Shown: positions 8,170-17,518 of the stretch, piece after piece
Layout: every line of letters begins with the position of its first letter
Position numbering within the stretch: position 1 is the first letter of the stretch
From: Ktedonobacter racemifer DSM 44963
GTDB taxonomy: Bacteria; Chloroflexota; Ktedonobacteria; Ktedonobacterales; Ktedonobacteraceae
Reading direction: 5' to 3'
Assembly: GCF_000178855.1 (NCBI RefSeq)
Contig: NZ_ADVG01000003.1
Coordinates: 186,001-250,000, forward strand
Length of the DNA: 64,000 nt
The notes under the pieces: generated by a model
Told to the model about the DNA's origin: nothing
Seen by the model: the letters and a program-made list of their open reading frames with translations, nothing else
Databases searched by the model: none
Position numbers and translations under genes: made by a program

Positions 8170-9348
8170 CTACACTAATTCTGCGACCTCGGCCTCATGC
8201 TGGGGAGTACGCGCAAGGGTGGGAGCCAACAGCACAATGACCAGGCCGAGAAGTGCCAGCAGGCCAAGCGCATAAGGCAAGGATATGAGTTCCGCGACCT
8301 GGCCAATCACAGGAGGACCAACCAGTGAACCGGTGTAGGACATTGTCGCCACGGCGGCCAGGGCGAGGCCAGGAGCCAGGTTAGGCGTACGGCTCGCGGT
8401 GCTAAAGACAAGCGGAGCCATACAGGCAAGCCCTGCTCCCACACACGCAAAGCCCACAAGCGCTAGAATGGGCTGCTGGAAAAGCAGAGCCAGGCCCAGA
8501 CCCAGGGCTGCCAGCAGACCTCCCAGGCGCACATGGAGCACTGGTCCGATGCGTTTTGTAATAGAATCACCCAGCAGACGCGCAACAGTCATGGCAAGCG
8601 AGTAAACGGCAAAAGCTAGCGCGGCCAATCCCGCACTGGTACCCAGCGAACGATGCAGGTAGACGCCGCTCCAATCCGCCATCGCGCCTTCGCTCATAAA
8701 GGAGCAGAAGCCAATGATGCCTAGCCCCAGCAAGGCCTTTGTCGGGCGCGCGAAGACCGGCGTTTTCTCGCTGGGCTTTGCTGTAGTTGGCAAAAGCCAG
8801 CGACTGGCAAGCAAGACCACCAGAAGGAGCAGCCCAGAAACAAGCAGGAAATGGAACAAAGGCATAATATTGAGCCAGGCCATGAGGCTGCCGCCACTGG
8901 CCCCAACCAGGGCACCAATACTCCAGAGCCCGTGAAAAGATGACATAATTGGTCTGCGATAGCTCTCTTCCAAAGAGGCGGCCTGGGCATTCATCGACAC
9001 ATCCATGACACTATTGCCCATACCTAACAGCATGAGTGAGAGCCATAAGAGTAGCAGATTAGGCGCGAGGGCCGGAAGCACCAGACTACAACAGCACACA
9101 ATAGCCGCTATGGTCGTGGTCAAACGACTTCCCAGGTGAACAATGAGCCATCCCACGTAGGAAAAGGCCACGAGCGACCCCACCGCCAACCCCCAGAGGG
9201 CAATACCCAGCGGGCCTGGATCTAACTGCAACTGCTGTTGTATCGTAGGGATACGCGCCGCCCAACTTGCCAGGAGCATCCCATTGGCGAAAAACATAAG
9301 AGAAATAGCATAACGTGCCGTTCGCAACGCCATCGGCTGTGTGGACAA
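8170..9348 (-). CDS. MFS transporter (YbjJ-like)
   Basis: A 392-residue protein with about 12 hydrophobic segments. It has the MFS pattern of the YbjJ/FucP-like group: WAARIPTIQQQL after TM1 and LGMGNSVMDVSMNAQA in TM4, a stretch typical of that group. The transported compound is unknown; sugars or drugs are possible. The start is a TTG at 9346-9348 with AAGGAG 7 nt upstream, and homology begins soon after. The neighbouring gene on the right is divergent and nearly 600 bp away. Confidence 0.88.
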   Translation of the reverse strand: MSTQPMALRTARYAISLMFFANGMLLASWAARIPTIQQQLQLDPGPLGIALWGLAVGSLVAFSYVGWLIVHLGSRLTTTIAAIVCCCSLVLPALAPNLLLLWLSLMLLGMGNSVMDVSMNAQAASLEESYRRPIMSSFHGLWSIGALVGASGGSLMAWLNIMPLFHFLLVSGLLLLVVLLASRWLLPTTAKPSEKTPVFARPTKALLGLGIIGFCSFMSEGAMADWSGVYLHRSLGTSAGLAALAFAVYSLAMTVARLLGDSITKRIGPVLHVRLGGLLAALGLGLALLFQQPILALVGFACVGAGLACMAPLVFSTASRTPNLAPGLALAAVATMSYTGSLVGPPVIGQVAELISLPYALGLLALLGLVIVLLAPTLARTPQHEAEVAELV

Positions 9349-9939
9349 AAGACGACTCCTTCATATTAGTAATGGCCTCCCTTTCCGCAGAGCAGGAAGC
9401 CAGGGATTTCTGGCAACTGTACCACGCGAACCTGCCCTATTTCAAGAGCATACTTGCCTGCCTCTTTCGCTGCTTAACTCCTCAAGCTCAATTCCACACA
9501 ACTCCTATAAAGCAATGTGTGTGGGCGCGGACAACTGGCCGCAGGCCAGTTGTCCGCGCCCACACACATTAACCTCTTGTTTTCAAGCAAGCACTATGTT
9601 ATACTACACCCCATAAAAGATTGTTTCGTTAGTAAAGGGGAGATGTCCATCGTGGGAAACACATGCTACAGGCCAAGAAGAAGCGCATCTGCTGTTAAGA
9701 GCCTGTAGTGATTGAACATCAACATCTCCAATCACATTCCTCTTCTCTTTTTCCTCACATCGCTTGACACTTTCCGACGAAGGAGAGCGGGGCCAGGCTC
9801 AGCAGCCGATAGAGCTGTCTGAGGTGGTACGCTATTCGCCTGAGTCGACACACATCTCGTCTCTACGTACACCGCCTACACCATCCGCCTGATAGCTCTT
9901 CCCCGTTTCTCCTGACCCGTAGCACCGTGCTCTAACCCC
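9349..9939. other. Divergent intergenic region with a 27-bp perfect hairpin
   Basis: About 590 bp between the divergent MFS and methyltransferase genes. Short open frames here have no recognisable product. The only clear structure is the hairpin at 9514-9570, listed separately. A TTGACA-like box lies near 9764. Confidence 0.5.
9514..9570. repeat. Perfect 27-bp inverted repeat in a divergent promoter region
   Basis: Arms 9514-9540 and 9544-9570 are exact complements separated by GCA. It has the same shape as the terminators of this window but lies upstream of both flanking genes, 166 bp from the MFS start. It may mark an unseen small transcript or act as a regulatory structure. Confidence 0.75.
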
Positions 9940-10806
9940 GTGGTTACATCTATCTTCTTTTGCAGAACCCAGGTTTCAAGCGAAAGGAAAAGAGCGGTGC
10001 GAGATAGACAAACAGCAGTCAAAGGCACATCATCTGGGCAAAAAATAAGAACTAGTTGGGATGCACATACCGAATGGTATGATGGCTGGGTCGGCAAGGA
10101 TGGCAGCACACTGCATCGTGAGCTGGCGATCCCCGCCACGCTGGAATTGCTGGCCCCCCGGCGCGGTGAGCGCATCCTGGATATTGGCGCGGGCCAGGGC
10201 GTCCTGGCGCCCCATATCACACGCGCGGGTGCCTCCTATGTAGGCATTGATGCCAGCACAAGGCTACTCCAGCGGGCTCGCGCACATCATGGACGGATAG
10301 GTGCCTTCCTACAAGGAGATGCCAGCCGCCTTGACCAGGTTTCAGGGATAGAACAGGCGACCTTTGATGGCATAGTCTTTCTGCTCAGCATCCAGGATAT
10401 GGACCCTCTGAGTTCAGTATTAGAGGGGGCGGCCTGGGCTTTACGTGGTGGTGGGAGACTCGTAATTGTGATGATTCACCCCTGTTTTCGTGTGCCGCGT
10501 CAAAGTGGCTGGGGCTGGCAGGAGGAACGCCAACTACAATATCGGCGCATTGATCGCTATCTGACCCCGCTGGCCGTTCCCATGAAGGAATACGCCAATG
10601 GGCGCCAGGGACAGAGCCTCTGCTTTCATCGCCCCCTGCAACAATACATTAATGATCTCGCCTCCAGTGGTCTCGTGCTTGATCAGATGCGCGAGCTATG
10701 TACCTATAAGACATCCAGCGGGCCACACGCCAGGGCGGAGAACAGAGCCTACCAGGAAATTCCCCTGTTTATGGGGCTGCGCGCACGCAAACTTCCAACC
10801 AGGTAA
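9940..10806 (+). CDS. Class I SAM-dependent methyltransferase
   Basis: A Rossmann-fold methyltransferase of up to 288 residues. Motif I is ILDIGAGQGVLAPH (SAM binding) about residue 80, followed by YVGIDASTRLL (acidic residue binding the ribose) and GDASRL; motif IV is TFDGIVFLLSIQDM, and a strand with GGRLVIVMIHPCFRVP follows. The substrate is unknown; it looks like the UbiE/Methyltransf_11 small-molecule group. The start is uncertain: the first 25-30 residues look non-homologous, and a GTG near 9998 is possible. It ends at the convergent hairpin 10828-10876. Confidence 0.85.
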   Translation: MVTSIFFCRTQVSSERKRAVRDRQTAVKGTSSGQKIRTSWDAHTEWYDGWVGKDGSTLHRELAIPATLELLAPRRGERILDIGAGQGVLAPHITRAGASYVGIDASTRLLQRARAHHGRIGAFLQGDASRLDQVSGIEQATFDGIVFLLSIQDMDPLSSVLEGAAWALRGGGRLVIVMIHPCFRVPRQSGWGWQEERQLQYRRIDRYLTPLAVPMKEYANGRQGQSLCFHRPLQQYINDLASSGLVLDQMRELCTYKTSSGPHARAENRAYQEIPLFMGLRARKLPTR

Positions 10807-10827
10807 CACAACGTGCCTCATCAAATC

Positions 10828-10876
10828 ATGATGTATGGAGCCAGGTTAGCAAAGCCAACCTGGCTCCATACATCAT
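10828..10876. terminator. 20-bp perfect hairpin between convergent genes
   Basis: Arms 10828-10847 and 10857-10876 with a 9-nt loop. It lies between the methyltransferase (+) and the hypothetical gene (-) and can serve both. Confidence 0.75.
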
Positions 10877-10887
10877 AAACTTCTATC

Positions 10888-11256
10888 TTAAAGCGCGGCT
10901 CCATGCAGGAGCAGGCGCATGGGATACTCCTCGCCTGAGCCAGAGAGACGGTTGTAGCGAAACTCAAGGAACTGTCCGCAGAAGCTTGCCAGCACCTCGA
11001 CCGTTCCTGTCGCCAGAAATAAGCTCTCGCTTAAGATTGGCACATCCGTTCCCAAAAGCCCAACGCTCACATCTGCCGTAAGCTGCAAGGTAACACGTTC
11101 GGCAAGCGCCCCCTTCTCTTCAGAAATAGCTTCCTCTATTTGTAACTGAGAAAGCAGTGTTGAAGGCGCGACCTGGGCCAGAGAGCGCGGCAAGGCTTGC
11201 AGCGCATCGGCTGATACAGAGGATGTCTGTGACTGGAGAGGAGACGAAAAAGACAT
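10888..11256 (-). CDS. Hypothetical protein
   Basis: A 122-residue soluble protein not recognised. The ATG at 11254-11256 has GTGAGG six nt upstream, so a slightly longer GTG form is rejected. The sequence begins with a Ser-rich stretch (MSFSSPLQSQTSSVSADALQ), then LPRSLAQVAPSTLLSQLQIE, and a beta-rich half with TLQLTADVSVGLLGTDVPIL. No signal peptide or membrane segment is seen. It ends close to the shared hairpin at 10828-10876, which supports it being a real gene. Confidence 0.6.
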   Translation of the reverse strand: MSFSSPLQSQTSSVSADALQALPRSLAQVAPSTLLSQLQIEEAISEEKGALAERVTLQLTADVSVGLLGTDVPILSESLFLATGTVEVLASFCGQFLEFRYNRLSGSGEEYPMRLLLHGAAL

Positions 11257-11591
11257 GCAAAACCTCACTTCTTACAAACTACACCGACCCGAGAGACAGT
11301 GGAAAATCAATCTAAAGTTAGCAGACTGGAAAGCGCTCCACCCTATATAACCCCTTCACACGCAAATTACTTCCCACTTGCCTTCTAAACAAGAAATTGG
11401 ACAGAAATAACACCAGCGAAGAACAACTAGCCCGGCGCTACTGACGTACACGCCGGGCATTTGGCCATCCTCCCTTATTGTACAAGATACGTCAAGAATA
11501 TACATCCGCCATTTGGACAATGTTTTTGCACAAATACTTATGTATACTCTCTACAAAGGCTATAGACTGTTATCCAGAGAGGAGATACTTG
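11257..11591. other. Divergent intergenic region
   Basis: No gene is seen. A hairpin with arms GCCCGGCG (11430-11437) and CGCCGGGC (11451-11458) encloses CTACTGACGTACA, related to other GCGTACGC-centred palindromes of this window. Confidence 0.45.
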
Positions 11592-12284
11592 ATGCCAGCA
11601 CAAAGCGACATTGCCCAGGCGCTCTCGCATGTTCTATGGATTGCCGGCTCCCCCTGCTCAGGAAAATCCACGATCAGCCATACTATCACCCGGATCTATG
11701 TCTTCCTCGATTATCATGTCGACGCGCTTGCAAGCCATCATTTTGCGCGACGCATAGCCGCTGGCGACGTTGAGGCACAGAAGTTTCTAAGTATGAGCAT
11801 GGACCAGCGCTGGGTACAGCGCTCAGTCGAAGAGGTGTTTCAGGAAACCATTGAATCGTGGACCAGGAACTTCGCGCTGGTCATCGAGGATCTCCTGGCT
11901 CTACCCAGAGAGAACTTTATTGTTGCCGAAGGAAACTTCTTTCCAGAGTGCGTCGCTCCCTATCTCTCCAGTCCCCAGCAAGCGATCTGGCTGGTTCCCA
12001 CCGATACCTTCTGCGACCAGGCTCGACGCCGCAAGCAGGCCGAACTGAGCAGGCGACAGAAGCGGCATGGCGTCTATAACGAGGGCAACAACCCTGAGCA
12101 ACGCCTGCGCAACCTCATCGCCCGCGACTGCCAGCTTGCGCGGTATGTCAAGCAGCAGGCGGAAGCCTTCTCGCTCCCAGTCGTCGAGGTAGACGGAAGC
12201 CGCTCCAGTGAGGAAATGACGGAACTGGTTGAGAGACACTTCGATCCATATCTCATCGAATACTTTAGGCGAACAAAAGAGTAG
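11592..12284 (+). CDS. P-loop kinase-like protein
   Basis: A 230-residue P-loop NTPase. The Walker A motif is G19-S-P-C-S-G-K25-S26-T, and a Walker B-like strand FIVAEGNFFPE is near residue 110. The region DQARRRKQAELSRRQKR is rich in arginine and may be the lid. The general plan is that of small-molecule or nucleoside kinases (AAA_33/ zeta-toxin-like), but the substrate cannot be named. The ATG at 11592 has AGAGGAGA just upstream; an in-frame start at 11478 has no ribosome binding site. It is convergent with the SDR gene, 12 bp apart, with no obvious hairpin between them. Confidence 0.75.
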   Translation: MPAQSDIAQALSHVLWIAGSPCSGKSTISHTITRIYVFLDYHVDALASHHFARRIAAGDVEAQKFLSMSMDQRWVQRSVEEVFQETIESWTRNFALVIEDLLALPRENFIVAEGNFFPECVAPYLSSPQQAIWLVPTDTFCDQARRRKQAELSRRQKRHGVYNEGNNPEQRLRNLIARDCQLARYVKQQAEAFSLPVVEVDGSRSSEEMTELVERHFDPYLIEYFRRTKE

Positions 12285-12296
12285 CCGATCCAAAAC

Positions 12297-13085
12297 TTAG
12301 AAGACGCTGCGTACCAGACCGCCTTCCGCGCGTAGCGCGGCTCCATCGACGATCCCAGCAAGCGGGCTACAGATCAGGGTGACCAGCGCCGCCACTTCTT
12401 CAGGCTGAATCAGGCGCTCGATCAGCGATGTAGGGCGATTCTCCTGCATAAATTTGCGCTCGGCCACCTCTGGTTTCTCGCCAGGGAACAGTGAATGAAT
12501 AAATTCACTAACCCCCTCGGTCCTCGTTGGACCCGGCAAAACGCTATTGACCGTCACATTCGTGCCTTTGGCGATCTCGGCCAGGCTACGAGCGATCGCT
12601 AGCTGCATGGTTTTGGTTGCGCTATAGTGAGCCATCTCGGGCGCGGGCGAGACACCAGACTCGCTGGATATAAAGACAATGCGCCCCCAGCGTTTCTCCA
12701 TCATGCGCTTGAGATAGTGGCGGCAGAGGCGAACTCCGCTCATAATATTTATATCAAAGATCTTCTGCCACTGCTCATCGCTGGTCTCGAAGAAGTCCGA
12801 TGCTTCAAAGATTCCCAGGTTGTTTACCAGAATATCGATCTCTGGCTGTTCTTGAATAGCCTGCTGACAGCCTTCATTCGTACCCAGATCGGCCACGATA
12901 GTCGCGAACTGTCCCTGTGGAATACTGGCCTGAAGCTCCTGCAAGGACTTCTGCACATTTTGCTCTGAGCGTCCATTAAGAATAACAAAGGCCCCTTCGC
13001 GGGCGAGAGCGGCTGCGATAGCCTTGCCGATCCCCATTGACGAACCCGTCACAAGCGCCTTTTTGTCTTTCAACTGTAAATCCAT
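12297..13085 (-). CDS. Short-chain dehydrogenase/reductase (SDR)
   Basis: A 262-residue classical SDR. It has the cofactor motif T13-G-S-S-M-G-I-G20, the NNLG variant of NNAG (LVNNLGIFEASD), the catalytic Ser in FISSESG and the Y-x3-K pair in AHYSATK, then NSVLPGPTRTEGV. This is the 3-oxoacyl-ACP reductase-like branch, but the substrate is open. The ATG at 13085 follows GGAG; the upstream extension to 13172 has no homology. The hairpin 13206-13260 lies upstream, so its transcript should start between that hairpin and 13085. Confidence 0.92.
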   Translation of the reverse strand: MDLQLKDKKALVTGSSMGIGKAIAAALAREGAFVILNGRSEQNVQKSLQELQASIPQGQFATIVADLGTNEGCQQAIQEQPEIDILVNNLGIFEASDFFETSDEQWQKIFDINIMSGVRLCRHYLKRMMEKRWGRIVFISSESGVSPAPEMAHYSATKTMQLAIARSLAEIAKGTNVTVNSVLPGPTRTEGVSEFIHSLFPGEKPEVAERKFMQENRPTSLIERLIQPEEVAALVTLICSPLAGIVDGAALRAEGGLVRSVF

Positions 13086-13205
13086 CACCCAAACTCCAAT
13101 CTCTCTATATAGACGGACTACGTTCAGTATACAGGCGCCAGGAACGGCCCATGAACAGTGTTTACGAAGCACTTACAATTATGTGACTAGAGCCTTTTTC
13201 TAGAG

Positions 13206-13260
13206 TAGTGATGTGGTGCAGAATAGCAGCCTGTGGCTGCCATTCTGCACCACATCACTA
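13206..13260 (-). terminator. Hairpin at the 3' end of the Lrp gene
   Basis: Arms 13206-13224 and 13242-13260 are perfect (19 bp). After one A-C mismatch the stem continues with GCAGCC/GGCTGC. It follows the Lrp-type gene (-) that ends at 13333. Confidence 0.7.
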
Positions 13261-13332
13261 TTCAGGGCGAGCACCGCAGGCGAGAGAAGACAAGGCATTA
13301 CTTTAACTAAATAGAGAGGGGGAAAACTACCG

Positions 13333-13752
13333 CTATGGTTTGATGGTCGAGGCAATAACAACATTGAGGCTATAATTGGCATAGGGGAGTAGGATATCTA
13401 AAAATTCATTGAGCGTGCCTTGATTGATCACTTCCAGTTTCAACAGATAATAGACATTCCCTCCAGCAATACGATGGCACTCACGTACCTCTTCCCTGCC
13501 CGCGATAACCTGGAGAAAGCTCTGGTGATGATTTGTTTTCATATGCACATTTACATACGCTAGCATCCTGGGAGCGATTTTCTGCTCATCCACACGAATA
13601 GTGTACCCGGTAATTATCCCCTCTTCTTCCAGGCGACGCACACGCTCAGCCATGGCTGGCGCACTCATATGAACCACCGCAGCAAGCTTACGCATAGATA
13701 GGCGGCTATCTTCTCGCAAAGCCTGAACAATAGCAATATCCGTTGTATCCAT
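13333..13752 (-). CDS. Lrp/AsnC-family transcriptional regulator
   Basis: A 139-residue regulator. The N-terminal winged helix is DIAIVQALREDSRLSMRKLA and MSAPAMAERVRRLEEEGII; the C-terminal RAM ligand-binding domain runs from about residue 65 (MLAYVNVHMK) with VRECHRIAGGNVYYLLKLEV, where G-x-x-D/N-Y is the ligand-loop motif. Lrp/AsnC proteins bind DNA as octamers and often sense amino acids. Starts at 13758 or 13752 are both possible; 13752 has GGGA five nt upstream. It is divergent from the MBL hydrolase gene at 13932, a likely target, and a second Lrp gene lies at 55.3-55.8 kb. Confidence 0.9.
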   Translation of the reverse strand: MDTTDIAIVQALREDSRLSMRKLAAVVHMSAPAMAERVRRLEEEGIITGYTIRVDEQKIAPRMLAYVNVHMKTNHHQSFLQVIAGREEVRECHRIAGGNVYYLLKLEVINQGTLNEFLDILLPYANYSLNVVIASTIKP

Positions 13753-13931
13753 AATCATCCCATAACAACTGTTTAGCAACCATGCTCTCTTTCCTTACAA
13801 AGGGAAAGCAAAAGGTTCGCTTACTTTCCATATTTTGTGTACAGAGGGCTTGAAATGTCCTATTATTTTATCACAAGAGCAGCTAAACGATAGATTTCGT
13901 TAGATAGATTAACCTGAAGAAGAGGAACATA

Positions 13932-14699
13932 ATGCAAATTCACTTTCTGCGCCACGCTACCCTGGTGCTGACCATTCATAATCTCAAGATCCTGGTCGAT
14001 CCAATGCTCAGCCCTCAGGGGGCCATAGATCCCATTCCCAACGCAGGCAACCAGATACGCAACCCGATGGTGCCGCTACCACTCTCCGATGAGGAGTTGC
14101 AGCAGGTAATTTCCAGTCTGGATGCTGTTTTAATAACCCATACGCATCGCGACCACTGGGATCCAGCCGCACAGGCTCTGCTACCCAAAGACCTGCCTCT
14201 ACTCTGCCAGCCAGCAGACCAGGCTAAGCTAGAACAGGCAGGCTTCACTCAGGTTCTGCCGATAAGTGAACACTTGACATGGCGTGGACTGGAGATCGAC
14301 TGCACTGGCGGGCAACACGGAACAGGCGAGCTAGGTAAAATGATGGGTCCCGTCTCTGGCGTTGTATTGAAAGCCGAGGGAGAGCCAGCACTCTATATTG
14401 CGGGCGATACAATCTGGTGCTCAGAGGTTGAACAGGTCCTCACACAGCACAAACCAGATGTGGTCGTGCTCAACGCTGGTGCTCCAACCTTTGTCACTGG
14501 CGGCGGCCCCATCACCATGGATGAGAACGACGTGTGCCAGGTACGTCAAAGCATTCCCGAGGCAAACATCATAGCGGTACACATGGAAACAATCAATCAC
14601 TGTCGCCTCACACGTGCTGCATTGAGAGCCAAATTAGAGCAAGAAGGGCTGAAGAAACAGGTATCCATTCCTCAAGATGGTGAGACCATTACCTTCTGA
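13932..14699 (+). CDS. MBL-fold metal-dependent hydrolase (UlaG-like)
   Basis: A 255-residue metallo-beta-lactamase-fold protein. The metal motif is T-H-T-H-R-D-H-W (HxHxDH form), with IDCTGGQHGTGELG after it, ALYIAGDTIW giving the bridging aspartate and AVHMETINHC giving a last histidine. It belongs to the L-ascorbate-6-phosphate lactonase-like group (Lactamase_B_2/3), which acts on many small lactones and phosphoesters. AGAGGA lies before the ATG. It is divergent from an Lrp-family gene. A 15-bp hairpin follows at 14728-14777. Confidence 0.9.
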   Translation: MQIHFLRHATLVLTIHNLKILVDPMLSPQGAIDPIPNAGNQIRNPMVPLPLSDEELQQVISSLDAVLITHTHRDHWDPAAQALLPKDLPLLCQPADQAKLEQAGFTQVLPISEHLTWRGLEIDCTGGQHGTGELGKMMGPVSGVVLKAEGEPALYIAGDTIWCSEVEQVLTQHKPDVVVLNAGAPTFVTGGGPITMDENDVCQVRQSIPEANIIAVHMETINHCRLTRAALRAKLEQEGLKKQVSIPQDGETITF

Positions 14700-14727
14700 A
14701 CACAGCGTGCCTGATAAAAAGGTAAAT

Positions 14728-14777
14728 TTAGTGGTGTAACCACCATAACTTCAATAACTTGCTGGTTACACCACTAA
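14728..14777 (+). terminator. 15-bp hairpin after the MBL gene
   Basis: Arms 14728-14742 and 14763-14777 (core GTGGTGTAACCA) are perfect complements with a 20-nt loop. It starts 28 bp after the stop of the MBL-fold gene. Confidence 0.6.
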
Positions 14778-15008
14778 CCACGCTACCAATTACAGACACC
14801 AAAGCTTCAAAGCATTTACAACGGTGTTCACCAAGATGGAGCCACCTCATTATTTATTCAGCCTGTCTTTCAAACCAGCGTGCTCGCCCTGACAATCTCC
14901 GTGTGATGAGATTGCATCTCTTCTCTACGAAGCATACAATAACTTTAGTCGGATGCTCTTTTTCTCAGCTTGGAGAGCGATGGTGCATTGTTAAAAGGAG
15001 TTTTGAGG

Positions 15009-16871
15009 GTGGGGAAAAGATCGCACCATGTCATACCACACAAACCGAAACAAGGTGGAATGCCTGGAGGGAAGCCCATTCCTTACGCTCGTCCTTTGAG
15101 GAGAGCACACAAACAGTTCAACCAAATGGAAGCCATCTGGGAGCTTTTCCCGGAGGGTCTCATTGCGTGCGATCGCCACCAGAGCATTGTCCGGATCAAT
15201 GCCGCTGCTCGCGCGCTCTTTGAAGTGGGTTCCGAGACCCAATGCCAGGGAAGAAACTATCAGCAGTTTCTCACCTCCTACATCCGCTCCGATGAGCAGC
15301 TACCATCCGTTTCGAGAGAGCAATGGCTCACGAATCTCGCCCTTGCTGGGGAAACAGGAGCCTATTCGCCAGCCCAGATGCTGCTGCATCTGCCTTCGGG
15401 GCGCAAGATCTCGGTTACGGTTCGTTCCTTTCCCGTGGGTGCTCACGGGCGCGACCCGGAAGAAACCATCTCGGTCTTCCATTATTGTCCTGAAATCTTC
15501 CATCTCCAACGGGTCCACGAGGCCATGTTGGACCTGCTCACCGCGATCGCGCAGCTTCCCGAGCAGATGGATTGCGTCTTGCCAGAAGAAACCTTCCTCC
15601 TCTCGCCTCCGGTGCTCTTCGTGGCCCAGCAGGTGGTGGATGTCGTCCAGTCTGTCCTGGATTGTCTCCGAGTGAAAATGCTCGCTTTTGGCCATCGAAC
15701 CGGCCATCTGTATTTTGTTGCAGGAACTGGCTTTACCGCTGAACAAGAACAGCACTGGCGAGAAATTGGGGGACGCTTCCATCCCTTAGAAATGCTTGAC
15801 TACTCGGCACTCGCTCGCCTCCGCGCCAATCAGGAGGTGATAACTGATCATTTGCGCATCATTGAATATCTCGGGAAACAACTGCCTTTTCCGGCGTATC
15901 CTCACCCCCCGTCTCCTGGTTCCGAGACCACCCTGTTCCTTCCTCTGTTTCTGGAGCAGCAGTGGGTTGGGCTGCTGATTGTCATCAAAGCGACTTCTGA
16001 GGGGGAGTACACGCCAGAGGAGATCGCGCTGGCGAAAGCCGTCACCGCGCAGACCATGCTGCTCATTGAGGGCATTCACTGTTTTTACGCGCAGGGAGAG
16101 AAACAGAAGAAAGCACTTGCCCAGCAGGAAGTGAGTCGCCTGGCTGGCGAATTTCTGACCCTGGCCACGCATGAACTGCGCACTCCGCTGACGGGGATCA
16201 TGGGCAATCTGCAATTAGCGCAGCGCCGATTGGAGACCTTAGAAAAGCAGCTCGCTCCTCCGTCTGCTCAGATCCGTGAACCCATTGCCCATGTTCAGCG
16301 CCCCTTAGCAGCTGCGTCGCAGAGTGCCCGGCTTCAGCAGCGTATCATCAATGACTTAATCGATGATGCGCGTATCCAGACCCATACGCTCACGTTGTCC
16401 TTGAACCCTGAGGATCTGCTCATACTGCTGAGAGAGGTGGTAGCCAGGCAGCAACAAGCTGCGCCAGGGCGCACCATCGTGCTGGATATTCCTTCTCCGG
16501 AACAAAGGGTGCTCATCATCGCCGATGCCGGGCGAATCAAGCACGTTCTCAATACCTACCTGACGAATGCGCTCACCTATTCTCCCCCAGGACGGCCTGT
16601 GGTGGTGCAGTTAGGGATTGAGGAAGCGCGCACCCGTGTCTCAGTCCATAACGAGGGGTCGGGCATTGCAAGAGAAGAGCTCGATCATATTTGGGAACGC
16701 TTCTATCGTGCCAAAGGCAATGCAGTCCAACATGAACTGGATCTGAGCTTCGGATTGGCCCTCTATTTGTGCCAGGTGTTCATTGAACGGCATCAGGGGA
16801 GCGTTGGGGTAGAGAGTGCTCCTGGTCAGGGAGCCACGTTCTGGTTTACCATCCCGTCTCTGGGAGAGTAA
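15009..16871 (+). CDS. Sensor histidine kinase with PAS and GAF-like domains
   Basis: About 620 residues, no membrane segments, so a cytoplasmic sensor. An N-terminal PAS domain begins at EAIWELFPEGLIACDR; a GAF-like domain covers roughly residues 190-350 (MLAFGHRTGHLYFVAGTGF to FLEQQWVGLLIVIK). The dimerisation/phosphoacceptor H is in ATHELRTPLTGIMGN, the N box is NTYLTNALTYSPPG, the G1 box VHNEGSGIAREELDHIWERF and the last glycine box GQGATFWFTIP. The G2-like segment SFGLALYLC has fewer glycines than usual. Start: GTG at 15009 with AAAAGGAG 8 nt upstream is preferred; TTG at 15003 is also possible. No response regulator is adjacent. Confidence 0.88.
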   Translation: MGKRSHHVIPHKPKQGGMPGGKPIPYARPLRRAHKQFNQMEAIWELFPEGLIACDRHQSIVRINAAARALFEVGSETQCQGRNYQQFLTSYIRSDEQLPSVSREQWLTNLALAGETGAYSPAQMLLHLPSGRKISVTVRSFPVGAHGRDPEETISVFHYCPEIFHLQRVHEAMLDLLTAIAQLPEQMDCVLPEETFLLSPPVLFVAQQVVDVVQSVLDCLRVKMLAFGHRTGHLYFVAGTGFTAEQEQHWREIGGRFHPLEMLDYSALARLRANQEVITDHLRIIEYLGKQLPFPAYPHPPSPGSETTLFLPLFLEQQWVGLLIVIKATSEGEYTPEEIALAKAVTAQTMLLIEGIHCFYAQGEKQKKALAQQEVSRLAGEFLTLATHELRTPLTGIMGNLQLAQRRLETLEKQLAPPSAQIREPIAHVQRPLAAASQSARLQQRIINDLIDDARIQTHTLTLSLNPEDLLILLREVVARQQQAAPGRTIVLDIPSPEQRVLIIADAGRIKHVLNTYLTNALTYSPPGRPVVVQLGIEEARTRVSVHNEGSGIAREELDHIWERFYRAKGNAVQHELDLSFGLALYLCQVFIERHQGSVGVESAPGQGATFWFTIPSLGE

Positions 16872-16959
16872 CACAAGCTTCTCTGCCATGTGGCTCAATC
16901 TTTGTGAGCACCACTACTGTAAGCAGTAAACTTCTCCCCACGTGTAAAGCTGCACATTG

Positions 16960-17280
16960 TCAGGCCTCTGCTGCTTGCACGACCTCGCTCCACTGCCGGA
17001 CAGGCTCAATATCAGTAAATTTTGGAATATCTGAATATATCTCTTGGCTGTGTTGAGCCAGCGCCACTCCAAATTCTTCACCCGACTTTACCCAGAAATA
17101 TGCCACAGCAAGAAATTGTGAGGCTGGCGCGCCAGGTGCATTCAAGCTCTTATGAACCTCGAATTTTACACAGTTCTTGCCAAGAAAACGAACAAACAGA
17201 GGGACGTGTTTGTATGCAAAATACTCAAAATCAAAAGAGCCGCCTTGCTGATTTGGATAAGCAACTGATGCACAAAACAT
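16960..17280 (-). CDS. EthD-domain protein
   Basis: A 106-residue ferredoxin-like-fold protein of the EthD family: VAYPNQQGGSFDFEYFAYKHVPL is the family's N-terminal strand with the FDxxYYxxxHxPL pattern, and FLAVAYFWVKSGEEF followed by SQEIYSDIPKFTDIEPVRQW matches its C-terminal half. EthD proteins form dimers and assist or carry out small-molecule oxidations and dehydrations; the role here is unknown. AAGGAG lies before the ATG. It is convergent with the histidine kinase and divergent from the MFS gene. Confidence 0.85.
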   Translation of the reverse strand: MFCASVAYPNQQGGSFDFEYFAYKHVPLFVRFLGKNCVKFEVHKSLNAPGAPASQFLAVAYFWVKSGEEFGVALAQHSQEIYSDIPKFTDIEPVRQWSEVVQAAEA

Positions 17281-17518
17281 AAAATTCTCCTTCTACAACT
17301 TTTGTAGATATAAACGCATATTTCCACAACTTAGTATATACTGTTATAGGCCAAAAAACTTCTTGTAGCTTGCTCACTTTGGATGCAAGAGCTACTTTAC
17401 TTCCTGGACCTGGAAATTCTTTACATATTTGCATTTAGTACGTGAAGTAGGTATTATAGTGGTGCACCGAAAGATTGGTGCCTAAAAGAATCAGGTAACC
17501 GAAAATATTGTGCACTAG

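Noticed and set aside
9517..9708. 63-residue frame with GGGGAG next to an internal ATG
   Set aside because: The GGGGAG is only two bases from the ATG and the product has no features; it also covers one arm of the 27-bp hairpin.
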